Shown here: positions 12,526 through 23,190 of the stretch, piece after piece
How the letters are laid out: each line of letters begins with the position of its first letter
Numbering within the stretch: the stretch's first letter is position 1
Assembly: GCF_047495875.1 (NCBI RefSeq)
Contig: NC_092465.1
Coordinates: forward strand, 1,356,501 to 1,420,500
Direction of reading: 5' to 3'
DNA from: Pithys albifrons albifrons
Taxonomy: Eukaryota > Chordata > Aves > Passeriformes > Thamnophilidae
Length of the DNA stretch: 64,000 bases
The notes under the pieces: generated by a model
What the model was told of the DNA's origin: nothing
What the model saw: the letters and a program-made list of their open reading frames with translations, nothing else
The model's database searches: none
Position numbers and translations under genes: made by a program

Positions 12526-13314
12526 GGAGCGGGACCGGGATCGGGATTGGGATCGGGATTGGGATCGGGGTCGGGATCGGGGTCGGGACTGGGGTCGGGA
12601 TCAGGATTGGGATTAGGATCAGGAGAGGGACCGGGATTGGGATTGGGATCGGGGTCGGGATTGGGATTAGGATCGGGATCGGGGTCGGGGTCGGGATTGG
12701 GATCGGGATTGGGATCGGGAGCGGCACCGGGATCGGGATCGGGATCGGGATCAGGATCGAGATCAGGGTTGGGATTGGGATTGGGATCGGGAGCGGCACC
12801 AGGATCAGGATCAGGATCAGGACCGGGATCGGGGTCGGGGTTGGGATCGGGGTCAGGATCAGGGTTGGGATTGGGATCGGGAGCGGCAGCGGGATCGGGG
12901 TCGGGGTCGGGATCGGGATCAGGATCAGGATCAGGACCGGGATCGGGGTCGGGGTTGGGATCGGGGTCAGGATCAGGGTTGGGATTGGGATCGGGAGCGG
13001 CACCGGGATCGGGATCGGGGTCGGGATCGGGGTCAGGATCGGGGTCGGGGTCGGGATCGGGGTCAGGATCAGGGTCGGGATTGGGATCGGGAGCGGCACC
13101 GGGATCGGGATCGGGGTCGGGATCGGGGTCAGGATCGGGGTCGGGGTCGGGATCGGGGTCAGGATCAGGGTCGGGATTGGGATCGGGAGCGGCACCGGGA
13201 TCGGGGTCGGGATCGGGATCGGGATTGGGATCGGGATCGGGACCGGGACCGGGACCGGGATCGGGATCGGGATCGGGAGCAGCACCGGGATCGGAGTTGG
13301 CACCGACAGCGGGA
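12526..13314. repeat. GGGATC/GGGTCG hexanucleotide array
   Basis: Hexamer-based G-rich array (GGGATC, GGGATT, GGGGTC variants). GAGCGGCACC or GAGCAGCACC interruptions recur near 12722, 12796, 12890, 12999, 13093, 13189 and 13280, giving a higher-order period of about 95 bp in the second half. It is CpG-rich with repeated GGG runs. Confidence 0.95.
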
Positions 13315-13879
13315 TGAGACGAGCAGGGCCCGCCGGGCGATCTCGGGGCTCCCTCACGGCCTTTCCAATATCCCATCTAAACATTTTTCCCTAAAAACAA
13401 GGTGTGTCTGAAAACTCTTGCTAAACTCTTCTGTCAAAAAAAAAAAAAAAACAAAAAACCAAACCAGCCCAAACTAATCAAATTGTGTCCTTTTCCCCCA
13501 CTCCCTCCCAGCAATGGGGTATAAATACCAACCACGTGAAGAAGGACAGCCAGTAATAGGACAAGGGGGCACGATGGGCTCAAGCTCTGCCAGGGGAAAT
13601 TGAAGTTGGAGAGCAGAAAGAAATTCTTTGCAGAGAGAGTGCTCAGGGATTGGAATGGGCTGCCCAGAGAGGGGGTGGATTCCCCATCCCTGGAGGTTTT
13701 TCAGCTGAGCTTGGCCGTGGCACTGAGTGCCATGATCTGGTAAAGGGACTGGAGTTGGCCCAAGGGTTGGACTTGATGATCTCAGAGGGCTTTTCCAACC
13801 CAATCCATTCCATCAGTCTGTGATTCTATGGATGTGGCACTGAGTGAGAATCCACCATGTCTTGATCCAACCCCACTGT

Positions 13880-13958
13880 CTTGATCCAACCCTACTGTGA
13901 TCACCAGCCCAGGGCACTCTGTGCCCTGGGCTGGTGATCACAGTGGGGTTGGATCAAG
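13880..13958. repeat. Near-perfect palindrome, 38-bp arms, 3-base loop
   Basis: Same sequence family as 9241-9317 with one mismatch; loop TCT. It lies in a plus-oriented CR1 copy. Confidence 0.95.
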
Positions 13959-14046
13959 GATGGGACTTGCTGATCTCGGAGGGCTTTTCCAACCCAATCC
14001 ATTCTGTGATTCTATGGATGTGGCACTGAGTGAGAATCCACCACGT

Positions 14047-14153
14047 CTTGATCCAACCCCACTGTGATCACCAGCCCAGGGCACTCCATGCCCAGCCCTA
14101 ACCCTGACCCACTCCGTGCCCTGGGCTGGTGATCACAGTGGGGTTGGATCAAG
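14047..14153. repeat. Palindrome, 38-bp perfect arms, 31-base loop
   Basis: Arms 14047-14084 and 14116-14153 (CTTGATCCAACCCCACTGTG and its complement at the other end). The loop carries CCCTAACCCTGACCC. Confidence 0.95.
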
Positions 14154-15018
14154 GGTTGGACTTGCTGATCTTGGAGGTCTTTTCCAACCCAATCCATTCC
14201 ATGAGTCTATAGGTGTTGCCCATTGCTCTTAACACATCATGGACATCCATAAAAATGGATTGCACATGGATTGCAGGATCCCAGAGCAAACCCTCTGTCC
14301 CACCAGATGGTTTGGCTTTAAGGTGACTGGCAGGGGAGGTGGAAGGTGAGATGAGGAACGTGCTGGGACAGCACCAGGATGGAGGTGGGTCCTGACCTCC
14401 TGCATGTTTTAACCCCATTGCAGTGCCCTCCTCTCTTTAAAAAAAAAAAAATCACCATCCTCAGGGGAGATTGTCCCTTCCCTCATGTCCTTCTTTGCCC
14501 TCCCCAACCAGGCTCAGCACAAGCTGCTGCTGGAACCATCCAGGGAGGGCAGTGCCATGGAGAAGGATCTTCCCCTGCCCTCCACCACCTTCCCATGCCC
14601 CTCTCCTGGCCCTCCCCCAGCCCTGTCCTCTCCTCCTCTCCCATCTTCTCCCACTGCAGGATGTTTTCCTAACTTTAAAACCCTTTCATCCCTTGGTGTT
14701 TTATGAAGATGGAGCACATTTTGCTCTATTTTGCCCAATATTCAGCTCAGCTCTAAAAGTAGGTCACGAAATTCACAGCCTGATACGAATTAGGCTTTAA
14801 AGACCCAGAAAATCCCTTTTTTTGTTGTTTTTTTTTTCATTCTTTGTATAATTTCCAGGTCTGAAATATTTACTGAAACAAACCCAAACATACCAGTTCC
14901 TTTTCAGATTCTAAGAGGGATCCACAAAATGCCCTTTCTGCTGTTATTTTGTGTGAAATAAATTCTGCAAAGAATAAAAACAAACCACGGGCATGTTCTG
15001 GTCTGTCTCCCAGCAGGG

Positions 15019-16110
15019 AGTTTTCATGGGAATATCAGGGAGGTTTTAGGGAATATCAGGGAGGTTTTAGGGAATATCAGGGAGTTGTGGAAGTATCAGG
15101 GAAGTTTTATGGAAATATCAAGGGGGGGTATGGAAATATCAAGGAATTTTCATGGAAATATCAGGGAGTTTTTGTGGAAATATCAAGAAGTTTTAATGGA
15201 AATATAAAGGAGTTTTTTATGGAAATACCAGGGAGTTTTTATGGAAATATAAAGGAGTTTTTCTGGAAATAATCAGCAAGTCTTTATGGAATATCAAGGA
15301 GTTTTTCTGGAAACATGAGGGAGCTTTTATGGCAATATCAAGGAGTTTTTAAGGAAATATGAGGGAGTTTCTGTGGAAATATCAGTCAGTTTTTATGGAA
15401 ATATCAGGGAGGTTTCAAGGAAATATCAGGGAGGTTTTGGAAATATCAGGGAGGTTTTATGGAAATATCGAGGGGGGTATGGAAATATCAAGGAATTTTC
15501 ACGGAAATATCAGGGAGTTTTTGTGGAAATATCTGGGGGGGTTATGGAAATACCAGTCAGTTTTTATGGAAATATCAAGGAGTTTTTAAGGAAATATCAG
15601 GGAGTTTTTATGGAAATATCAGGGAGTTTTTATGGAAATATCAGGGAGTTTTTGTGGAAATATCAGGGAGTTTTTGTGGAAATATCAGGGAGTTTTTATG
15701 GAAATAATCAGCGAGTCTTTATGGAATAACAAGGAGTTTTTCTGGAAACATGAGGGAGCTTTTATGGCAATATCAAGGAGTTTTTAAGGAAATATGAGGG
15801 AGTTTCTGTGGAAATATCAGTCAGTTTTTATGGAAATATCAGGGAGGTTTCGAGGAAATATCAGGGAGTTCTTGTGGAAGTATCAGGGAGGTTTTATGGA
15901 AATATCGGGGAGAGTTATGGAAATATCAAGGAATTTTCATGGGATTATCAGGGAGTTTCTGTGGAAATATCAAGAAGTTGTAATGGAAATATAAAGGAGT
16001 TTTTATGGAAATATCAGGGAGGTTTTATGGAAATATTAGGGAGGTTTTATGGAAATATCTCAGAGTTTTTATGGAAATATCAGGGAGTTTTTCTGCAGTA
16101 TCAAGCAGTT
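15019..16110. repeat. About 22-bp minisatellite (GGAAATATCAGGGAGTTTTT type)
   Basis: About 45 units of TATGGAAATATCAGGGAGTT and variants. A block starting near 15268 recurs near 15707; the marker GGAAACATGAGGGAG is at 15309 and 15743, showing a higher-order duplication of about 434 bp. Confidence 0.95.
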
Positions 16111-16300
16111 TTTCTGGAGGAGCACAGAGGGTTCCCCTCTGCTGTCCCAGCCTCCCTGAGGCTCTTGGATGTGCAAGGAAAGCAGGATGGAGAGAGTGGG
16201 ACACAGCACAGGGACCAAAAAGGGATGAAAGACATTCTGAATATTGCCCATGGCAGGAAGGAGGCTGGGAAGGGGAGGAATGGACTCTCTGGCTGCAGGA

Positions 16301-17466
16301 GCATCACACCCCAGCCTGGGCTGAGCTGGGAGCAGCACCCTCCCAACCCCACCATGGGGTCACCAAACAGCCATTGCTGACAGGACACTCTGGGAGCACC
16401 AAACCCACCACCCTGGTAGCAGACACAGGAGCATCACACCCCAGCCCAGGCTGAGCTGGGAGCAGCACCTTCCCAACCCCACCATGGGGTCACCACATGG
16501 CCAGTGGTGACAGGACACTCTGGGAGCACCAAACCCACCACCCTGGTAGCAGACACAGGAGCATCACACCCCAGCCCAGGCTGAGCTGGGAGCAGCACCT
16601 TCCCAACCCCACCATGGGGTCACCAAACAGCCATTGCCGACAGGACACTCTGGGAGCACCAAAACCACCACCCTGGTAACAGACACAGGAGCATCACACC
16701 CCAGCCTGGGCTGTGCTGGGATCACCACGTTCCCAACCCCACCATGGGGTCACCAAACAGCCAGTGGTGACAGGACACTCTGGGAGCACCAAATCCATCA
16801 CTCTGGTAACAGACACAGGAGCATCACACCCCAGCCCGGGCTGTGCTGGGATCCCCACGTTCCCAACCCCACCATGGGGCCACCAAACAGCCAGTGGTGA
16901 GAGGACACTCTGGGAGCACCAAATCCATCACCCTGGTAGCAGACACAGGAGCATCACACCCCATCCCAGGCTGTGCTGGGAGCAGCACCTTCCCAACCCC
17001 ACCATGGGGTCACCACATGGCCAGTGGTGAGAGGACACTCTGGGAGCACCAAATCCATCACTCTGGTAACAGACACAGGAGCATCACACCCCAGCCTGGG
17101 CTGTGCTGGGATCACCACCTTCCCAACCCCACCATGGGGTCACCACATGGCCAGTGGGGACAGGACACTCTGGGAGCACCAAATCCATCACTCTGGTAAC
17201 AGACACAGGAGCATCACACTCCAGCCTGGGCTGAGCTGGGAGCAGCACCTTCCCAACCCCACCATGGGGTCACCACATGGCCAGTGGGGACAGGACACTC
17301 TGGGAGCACCAAATCCATCACTCTGGTAACAGACACAGGAGCATCACACTCCAGCCTGGGCTGTGCTGGGATCCCCATGTTCCCAATCCCACCATGGGGT
17401 CACCACATGGCCAGTGGGGACAGGACACTCTGGGAGCACCAAATGCATCACTCTGGTAACAGACAC
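16301..17466. repeat. 130-bp satellite-like tandem repeat, nine units
   Basis: The marker GCATCACACCCCAGCC or its close variant starts at 16301 and then exactly every 130 bases to 17341 (16431, 16561, 16691, 16821, 16951, 17081, 17211, 17341). Units differ by substitutions only. No open-frame or secondary function is apparent. Confidence 0.97.
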
Positions 17467-18073
17467 TGCAAAAGTCCCTCCAACATCCACACTTTGGAGC
17501 AAAACACAACTTGGCCACCTCAAAGGCCTTCAACATTCTGTGCTGCACTGAATGACTCCAAACTTCAGCTCTTTTCACAAAACAGGATTGATGACATTTT
17601 GAATCATGTTTTTTTACTAGACTTAGCATGAGCCTGAGACACCAACTAACCCAATGCAGAGCAACTTGGGGCCAGACAGGAATCTGAGAGGATTCCCTAC
17701 CTGAAGAAAACAGTGGGAAAACTGCCTTCAAAGGTCAGGTGTCCATGAGCTACACAGGACAAAGCCAAGTGGAAGATGTGCAGTCCACCTGTTATTCTAT
17801 GGATGGACAATCACTGGTTGAACATTTTACTCCATTTCTAACCACACTTTCTCACACTCCAACATTTATGGTACAGCTGAAGACCTGCACATTCCATAAG
17901 TGATCTGAACATCAGTGACTTTTGCCTGTCACAGAAATGTGGGATTAGAGTCTTGCAGTAACTGAATCAACTTAGTGCTGAGGTGACAAACCAATGGCAC
18001 ATTCTTTCATAGAATCACAGAATCATGGAATGGATTGGGTTGGAAAAGACCTCCAAGATCAGCAAGTCCAACC

Positions 18074-18152
18074 CTTGATCCAACCCCACTGTGATCACCA
18101 GCCCAGGGCACAGAGTGCCCTGGGCTGGTGATCACAGTGGGGTTGGATCAAG
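18074..18152. repeat. Perfect palindrome, 38-bp arms, 3-base loop
   Basis: Arms 18074-18111 and 18115-18152 are fully complementary with loop AGA. Same family as the copies at 9.2, 13.9, 14.0 and 18.7 kb. Confidence 0.96.
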
Positions 18153-18693
18153 ACAGTGGGGTTGGATCAAGACATGGTGGATTCTCACTCAGTGCCACAT
18201 CCACAGAATCACAGAATCACAGAATGGATTGGGTTGGAAAAGCCCTCTGAGATCATCAAGTCCAACCCTTGGGCCAACTCCAGTCCCTTTACCAGATCAT
18301 GGCACTCAGTGCCACGGCCAAGCTCAGCTGAAAAACCTCCAGGGATGGGGAATCCACCCCGTCTCTGGGCAGCCCATTCCAATCCCTGAGCTCCCTCTCT
18401 GCAAAGAATTTCTTTCTGCTCTCCAACTTCAATTTCCCCTGGCAGAGCTTGAGCCCATCGTGCCCCCTTGTCCTATTGCTGAGTGCCTGGGAGAAGAGAC
18501 CAACCCCCACGTGGCCAGAACTTCCCTTCAGGCAGTTCCAGACAGTGCTGAGGTCACCTCTGAGCCTCCTCTTCTCCAGGCTGAACACCCCCAGCTCCCT
18601 CAGCCTCTCCCCACAGCACTTGTGCTCCAGTCCCTTCTCCAGCCTCGTTGCTCTTCTCAGTTGGGTTGGAAGAGACCTCTGAGATCATCAACC

Positions 18694-18772
18694 CTTGATC
18701 CAACCCTACTGTGGTCACCAGCCCAGGGCACAGAGTGCCCTGGACTGGTGATCACAGTGGGGTTGGATCAAG
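18694..18772. repeat. Imperfect palindrome, 38-bp arms
   Basis: Arms 18694-18731 and 18735-18772 with a few mismatches (GTGGTCACC, CTGGACTGG). Same family. Confidence 0.9.
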
Positions 18773-19191
18773 ACATGGTGGATTCTCTGTCCCTGATCAC
18801 AGTGGGGTTGGATCAAGACATGGTGGATTCTCACTCAGTGCCACATCCATAGAATCACAGACTGATGGAATGGATTGGGTTGGAAAAGCCCTCTGAGATC
18901 ATCAAGTCTAACCCTTGGGCCAACTCCAGTCCCTTTACCAGATCATGGCACTCAGTGCCACGGCCAAGCTCAGCTGAAAAACCTCCAGGGATGGGGAATC
19001 CACCCCCTCTCTGGGCAGCCCATTCCAATCCCTGAGCTCCCTCTCTGCAAAGAATTATCGTTCTCATCTCCAACTTCAGTTTAACTCCCAGTGTTCTGTG
19101 CCCTCCTGCTGGCACACAGGGCAGGAACAGCCCATCCCCACGTGCCCAGCACGTTCTGCCCCACGCGCAGCCGTGCCCGCCCCGCACTCAC

Positions 19192-19408
19192 CCGTGGTCT
19201 CGACGATGCCCTCGAGGATGACGACGATCTCGAACTGCTCGGTGTGCATGCTGCGCTGGGACAGCTCGTAGAAGGGGCTCTTGGAGTCGATCACGTGGCA
19301 GATGGTGAGGGGGGACACCAGGAACAGCTGGTCGGCCCCGGTGCTGAAGCCAACGTCGAGCTCCAGCTGGTCCAGAGGCAGGAACTCACCCTCCGGGGTC
19401 TGGCGAGA
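19192..19408 (-). CDS. KCNJ3: KCNJ3 coding exon 2: cytoplasmic beta-sheet domain
   Basis: 217 bp encoding 72 codons plus one base, from [10 protein letters not shown] to [10 protein letters not shown]. It continues exon 1 in phase 0 after a CCCAG acceptor and ends in phase 1 at a GTGAGT donor. It forms part of the immunoglobulin-like cytoplasmic domain of Kir channels. Compared with the mammalian sequence as I recall it, there are three changes within about 15 residues ([18 protein letters not shown]). By hand count, 68 of 72 codons end in G or C. The last exon, which should begin around the motif TCQARTSY and contain the long GIRK1-specific C-terminal tail, is not seen anywhere in 1-19191 and is presumed to lie beyond the left end. 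Confidence 0.96.
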
Positions 19409-19479
19409 CTGGGACAGGCACAGAGGGGGGTACAGGTCAGGAGCAGGATGGAGACTGGCACAGGGTGCCCAGAGGGCTG

Positions 19480-19620
19480 TGGGCATGTCTGGGAGTGTCC
19501 AGGGCCTGGTTGGATGGGGCATGGAGCAACCTGGGCTGGTGGGAGATGTCCCTGCCCATGGCAGGGGATAGCACTGGATGGTCCCTTCCAACACAAACCA
19601 ATCTGGGGTTCTGGGATTGC
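19480..19620 (+). mobile_element. CR1 3' fragment in KCNJ3 intron 1
   Basis: GGAGTGTCCAGGGCCTGGTT, GGTGGGAGATGTCCCTGCCC, GGTCCCTTCCAACACAAACC. Confidence 0.85.
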
Positions 19621-19654
19621 TGCTGGAATGACCATCACCAAGGCACCCATCCAC

Positions 19655-20362
19655 AGCCCACATCCAACAGCCCACAGCCCAAATCCCACAGCCCACAGCC
19701 CACAGCCCCCATCCCACACTCCATGTTCCACACCCCACACTCCATATCCCCCACCCCACAGCCCCCATCCCACACTCCATGTTCTACAGGCCACAGCCCA
19801 AACCCCATATCCCCCATCCCACAGCCCCCATCCCACACTCCATGTTCTACAGGCCACAGCCCAAACCCCACATCCCCCATCCCACAGCCCCCATCCCACA
19901 CTCCATGTTCCACACCCCACAGCTCAAACCCCATATCCCCCATCCCACAGCCCCCATCCCACACTCCATGTTCCACACCCCACACCCCATATCCCCCATC
20001 CCACACCCCACAGCCCCCATCCCACACTCCATGTTCCACACCCCACAGCTCAAACCCCATATCCCCCATCCCACACCCCACAGCCCCCATCCCACACTCC
20101 ATGTTCTACAGGCCACAGCCCAAACCCCATATCCCTTATTCCACAGCCCCCATCCCACACTCTATGTTCCACACCTCACAGCTCAAACCCCATATCCCCC
20201 ATCCCACACCCCACAGCCCCCATCCCACACTCCATGTTCCACACCCCACACCCCATATCCCCCATCCCACACTCCATGTTCCACACCCCATATCCCCCAT
20301 CCCACACTCCATGTTCCACACCCCACACCCCATGTCCCCCACTCCACAGCCCCCATCCCACT
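19655..20362. repeat. CA/CCC-rich minisatellite (CCACACTCCATGTTCCACACC type)
   Basis: Units of mostly 59-63 bp joining CCCACACTCCATGTTCCACA, CCCCACAGCCCAAACCCCAT and ATCCCCCATCCCACAGCCCC, with shorter deletion variants. Confidence 0.93.
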
Positions 20363-20571
20363 GCTCTGCCCCACCCAGCACACGAGGCAAACCCAAACCC
20401 TGGTGCAGCCCCACAGCCAGGACAGAGGTGGGAGCCCAGCCCTGGCCATTCCCAGCAGGGATGAGTTCTCTCCAACACATATTTTATTGCAATCACTGTC
20501 CTCAACATGGAGCCACTGGACACAACAAGGATGGTGGCTGTGCCACTGACCCACAACATCACCAGCCAGGA

Positions 20572-20705
20572 GAGGCTGAAGCTGGAAAGGACCTTAAAGC
20601 CCACCCAGTTCCACTCCTGCCATGGGCAGGGGCATATTCCACTGGCCCAGGTTGCTCCAAGCCTGTCCAATCTGGCCTTGGGCACTCCCAGGGATGGGGC
20701 AGTGC
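20572..20705 (-). mobile_element. CR1 3' fragment in KCNJ3 intron 1
   Basis: GAGGCTGAAGCTGGAAAGGA, CTTAAAGCCCACCCAGTTCC, GGTTGCTCCAAGCCTGTCC. Confidence 0.8.
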
Positions 20706-21132
20706 TTGGTGGACAGTTCTGAGTGTCCCCAGTGTCACCGTGTCACCCACAATGTCCCATCATTAACAGCTACACAACAAAGTCATAAGATCCCACCCTG
20801 AGCTGAAGCCTCAAATTCCTCAAGCTCCACTGGCATCCCCAATCCATAAGGAGCCCTGCTCAAACCCCCCCTCCAGCTTTTATCCCTCCTCCCAGAGTTA
20901 GGAACAGGCAGAACTGACCATCACAGCCCTTCTTGCTCATTCCCTTTATTGCAGAATTCCCTGTTCTTTCCAATCAGACTTCCCAAAGCAGCTGTAGGGG
21001 CTGCTGAGGCTGCTGTGCACAGTCCAGTGCCAGCCACTGCCTGGGATGCACCTCCAGCCTTCCCTGCAGAGAATTCCCACTCTGAGCAGTTCCACTGCCC
21101 TCAGTGGGATGTTTTAAACTCCTCTGTCAGTC

Positions 21133-21208
21133 AGGCAGGGGCAGGGACAGGGACAGGGGGACAGGGACAGGGACAGGGACAGGGGGCAGGGGGGCAGGGG
21201 GGCAAGGG

Positions 21209-21250
<42 letters not shown>

Positions 21251-21356
21251 GCAGGGACAGGGACAGGGGCAGGGGCAGGGGCAGGGGCAGGGGCAGGGGC
21301 AGGGGGACAGGGGCAGGGGGACAGGGGCAGGGGCAGGGGCAGGGACAGGGACAGGG

Positions 21357-21428
<72 letters not shown>

Positions 21429-21848
21429 GTAGGGGGACAGGGACAGAGGGAAAGGGGCAGGGACAGGGGCAGGGGGGCAGGGACAGGGGCAGGGGGACAG
21501 GGACAGGGGCAGGGGGACAGGGACAGGGGCAGGGGGACAGGGACAGGGGCAGGGACAGGGGCAGGGGCAGGGGCAGGGACAGGGGCAGGGGGACAGGGAC
21601 AGGGGCAGGGGGACAGGGACAGAGGGAAAGGGGCAGGGACAGGGGCAGGGACAGGGACAGGGGCAGGGGGGCAGGGACAGGGACAGGGGCAGGGGCAGGG
21701 GCAGGGGCAGGGACAGGGACAGGGACAGGGGCAGGGGGACAGGGGCAGGGACAGGGACAGGGACAGGGGCAGGGGGGCAGGGACAGGGACAGGGGCAGGG
21801 GCAGGGGCAGGGGCAGGGACAGGGACAGGGGCAGGGACAGGGACAGGG

Positions 21849-21890
<42 letters not shown>

Positions 21891-22128
21891 GCAGGGACAG
21901 GGACAGGGGCAGGGGGGCAGGGACAGGGGCAGGGACAGGGACAGGGGCAGGGACAGGGGCAGGGACAGGGACAGGGGCAGGGGCAGGGGGGCAGGGACAG
22001 GGGCAGGGGGGCAGGGACAGAGGGAAAGGGGCAGGGACAGGGGCAGGGGGACAGGGGCAGGGACAGGGGCAGGGGGACAGGGACAGGGGCAGGGGGACAG
22101 GGACAGAGGGAAAGGGGCAGGGACAGGG

Positions 22129-22188
<60 letters not shown>

Positions 22189-22209
22189 GCAGGGGCAGGG
22201 ACAGGGAGA
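21133..22209. repeat. GGGACA/GGGGCA hexanucleotide array
   Basis: About 1.08 kb of AGGGAC/AGGGGC hexamers with occasional GGGGG runs and a few AGAGGGAAAGGGG interruptions. It is G-rich on the plus strand (template for KCNJ3) and is a strong G-quadruplex candidate. Confidence 0.97.
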
Positions 22210-22365
22210 GCCTCTGCCCCTCTCCCAGCACTGGGGCTCCGTTCCCCTTTCCCGGGATCGTGGCTGGGTCGGGAGCACACGGAATCCCAACAAACTGTGT
22301 GTCTCACTCAGCTCTGGGCTCCCATTTCTGGGTGGGAAAATGCAGATTTCTCACACCTGCCTAGT

Positions 22366-23190
22366 GGGTTTTTTCCTTTTTTTCCTTCTATTTATTTTTC
22401 TTTTAATTTTTTCCTTTCCCCCCCCCTTTTTCTTTTATTTTCCCTTCCCTCCTTTTTCCTTTCTCCTTTTATTTTCCCTTCCCTCCTTTTTCCTTTCTCC
22501 TTTTATTTTCCCTTCCCTCCTTTTATTTTCCCTTCCCTCCTTTTTCCTTTCTCCTTTTATTTTCCCTTCCCTCCTTTTTCCTTTCTCCTTTTATTTATTT
22601 TCCCTTCCCTCCTTTTTCCTTTCTCCTTTTATTTATTTTCCCTTCCCTCCTTTTTCCTTTCTCCTTTTATTTATTTTCCCTTCCCTCCTTTTTCCTTTCT
22701 CCTTTTATTATTTTCCCTTCCCTCCTTTTTCCCTTCTCCTTTTATTTATTTTCCCTTCCCTCCTTTTTCCTTTCTCCTTTTATTATTTTCCCTTCCCTCC
22801 TTTTTCCCTTCTCCTTTTATTTATTTTCCCTTCCCTCCTTTTTCCTTTCTCCTTTTATTTATTTTCCCTTCCCTCCTTTTTCCTTTCTCCTTTTATTATT
22901 TTCCCTTCCCTCCTTTTTCCTTTCTCCTTTTATTTATTTTCCCTTCCCTCCTTTTTCCTTTCTCCTTTTATTTTCCCTTCCCTCCTTTTTCCTTTCTCCT
23001 TTTATTTATTTTCCCTTCCCTCCTTTTTCCTTTCTCCTTTTATTTTCCCTTCCCTCCTTTTTCCTTTCTCCTTTTATTTTCCCTTCCCTCCTTTTTCCTT
23101 TCTCCTTTTATTTTCCTCTTTTATTTCTTTTTTCCTTTTGTTTTCCTTTTTCCCTTATTTCCCTATTTTTCCTTTTATTTTCCTTTTATC
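22366..23190. repeat. Pyrimidine-rich minisatellite (CCCTTCCCTCCTTTTTCC type)
   Basis: Units of about 34-38 bp made of CTTCCCTCCTTTTTCCTTTC and TCCTTTTATTTATTTTCC. They start about 150 bp after the hexamer array and are almost purely pyrimidine plus scattered A. Confidence 0.95.

Larger units (their letters stand above)
13541..14215 (+). mobile_element. CR1 copies, plus orientation, with palindromes
   Basis: AGCCAGTAATAGGACAAGGG, GAGCTTGGCCGTGGCACTGA and GGACTTGATGATCTCAGAGG, ending in TTCCAACCCAATCCATTC and GATTCTATGG tails. Three tails occur in tandem (13.82, 14.01 and 14.2 kb). It mirrors the minus-strand copy at 18.0-19.1 kb. Confidence 0.85.
18009..19085 (-). mobile_element. CR1 copies, minus orientation, with palindromes
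   Basis: Three tails (18009, 18661 and 18851) with CATAGAATCACAGAATCATG and body sequence CTCTCTGCAAAGAATTTCTT, GCCTGGGAGAAGAGACCAAC and AGTTCCAGACAGTGCTGAGG. It ends about 110 bp from KCNJ3 exon 2. Confidence 0.88.
1..19191 (-). other. KCNJ3 intron 2 (partial), repeat-rich non-coding
   Basis: Follows the phase-1 donor of KCNJ3 exon 2 in the transcript sense and runs off the left end. No conserved coding exon is seen in any frame. It holds seven main arrays, many CR1 fragments, an assembly gap and one LTR-like stretch, all listed separately. I see nothing recognisable in the unique stretches 1-685, 1211-2318, 3146-3355, 3826-4105, 4641-5650, 5701-6540, 8034-8995, 9736-10092, 11031-11640, 14216-15018 and 17467-18008. 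Short GC-rich repeats (GGGGCAGCAGTGCCA) occur at 1740-1800, and AGGAGATCCCC is repeated at 7085-7120. Confidence 0.7.

Noticed and set aside
12454..13394. Gly-Ser or Asp-Pro repeat proteins
   Set aside because: Six-base units give two-residue repeats in every frame; there is no start context or homology.
1..19191. KCNJ3 last coding exon
   Set aside because: No frame shows the expected TCQARTSY or GHRFFPV text, so the exon is taken to be outside the window and not lost.
21133..22209. Telomere-type repeat
   Set aside because: The hexamers are GGGACA/GGGGCA, not TTAGGG. No TTAGGG array occurs; only short CCCTAACCC is seen in a palindrome loop at 14.1 kb.
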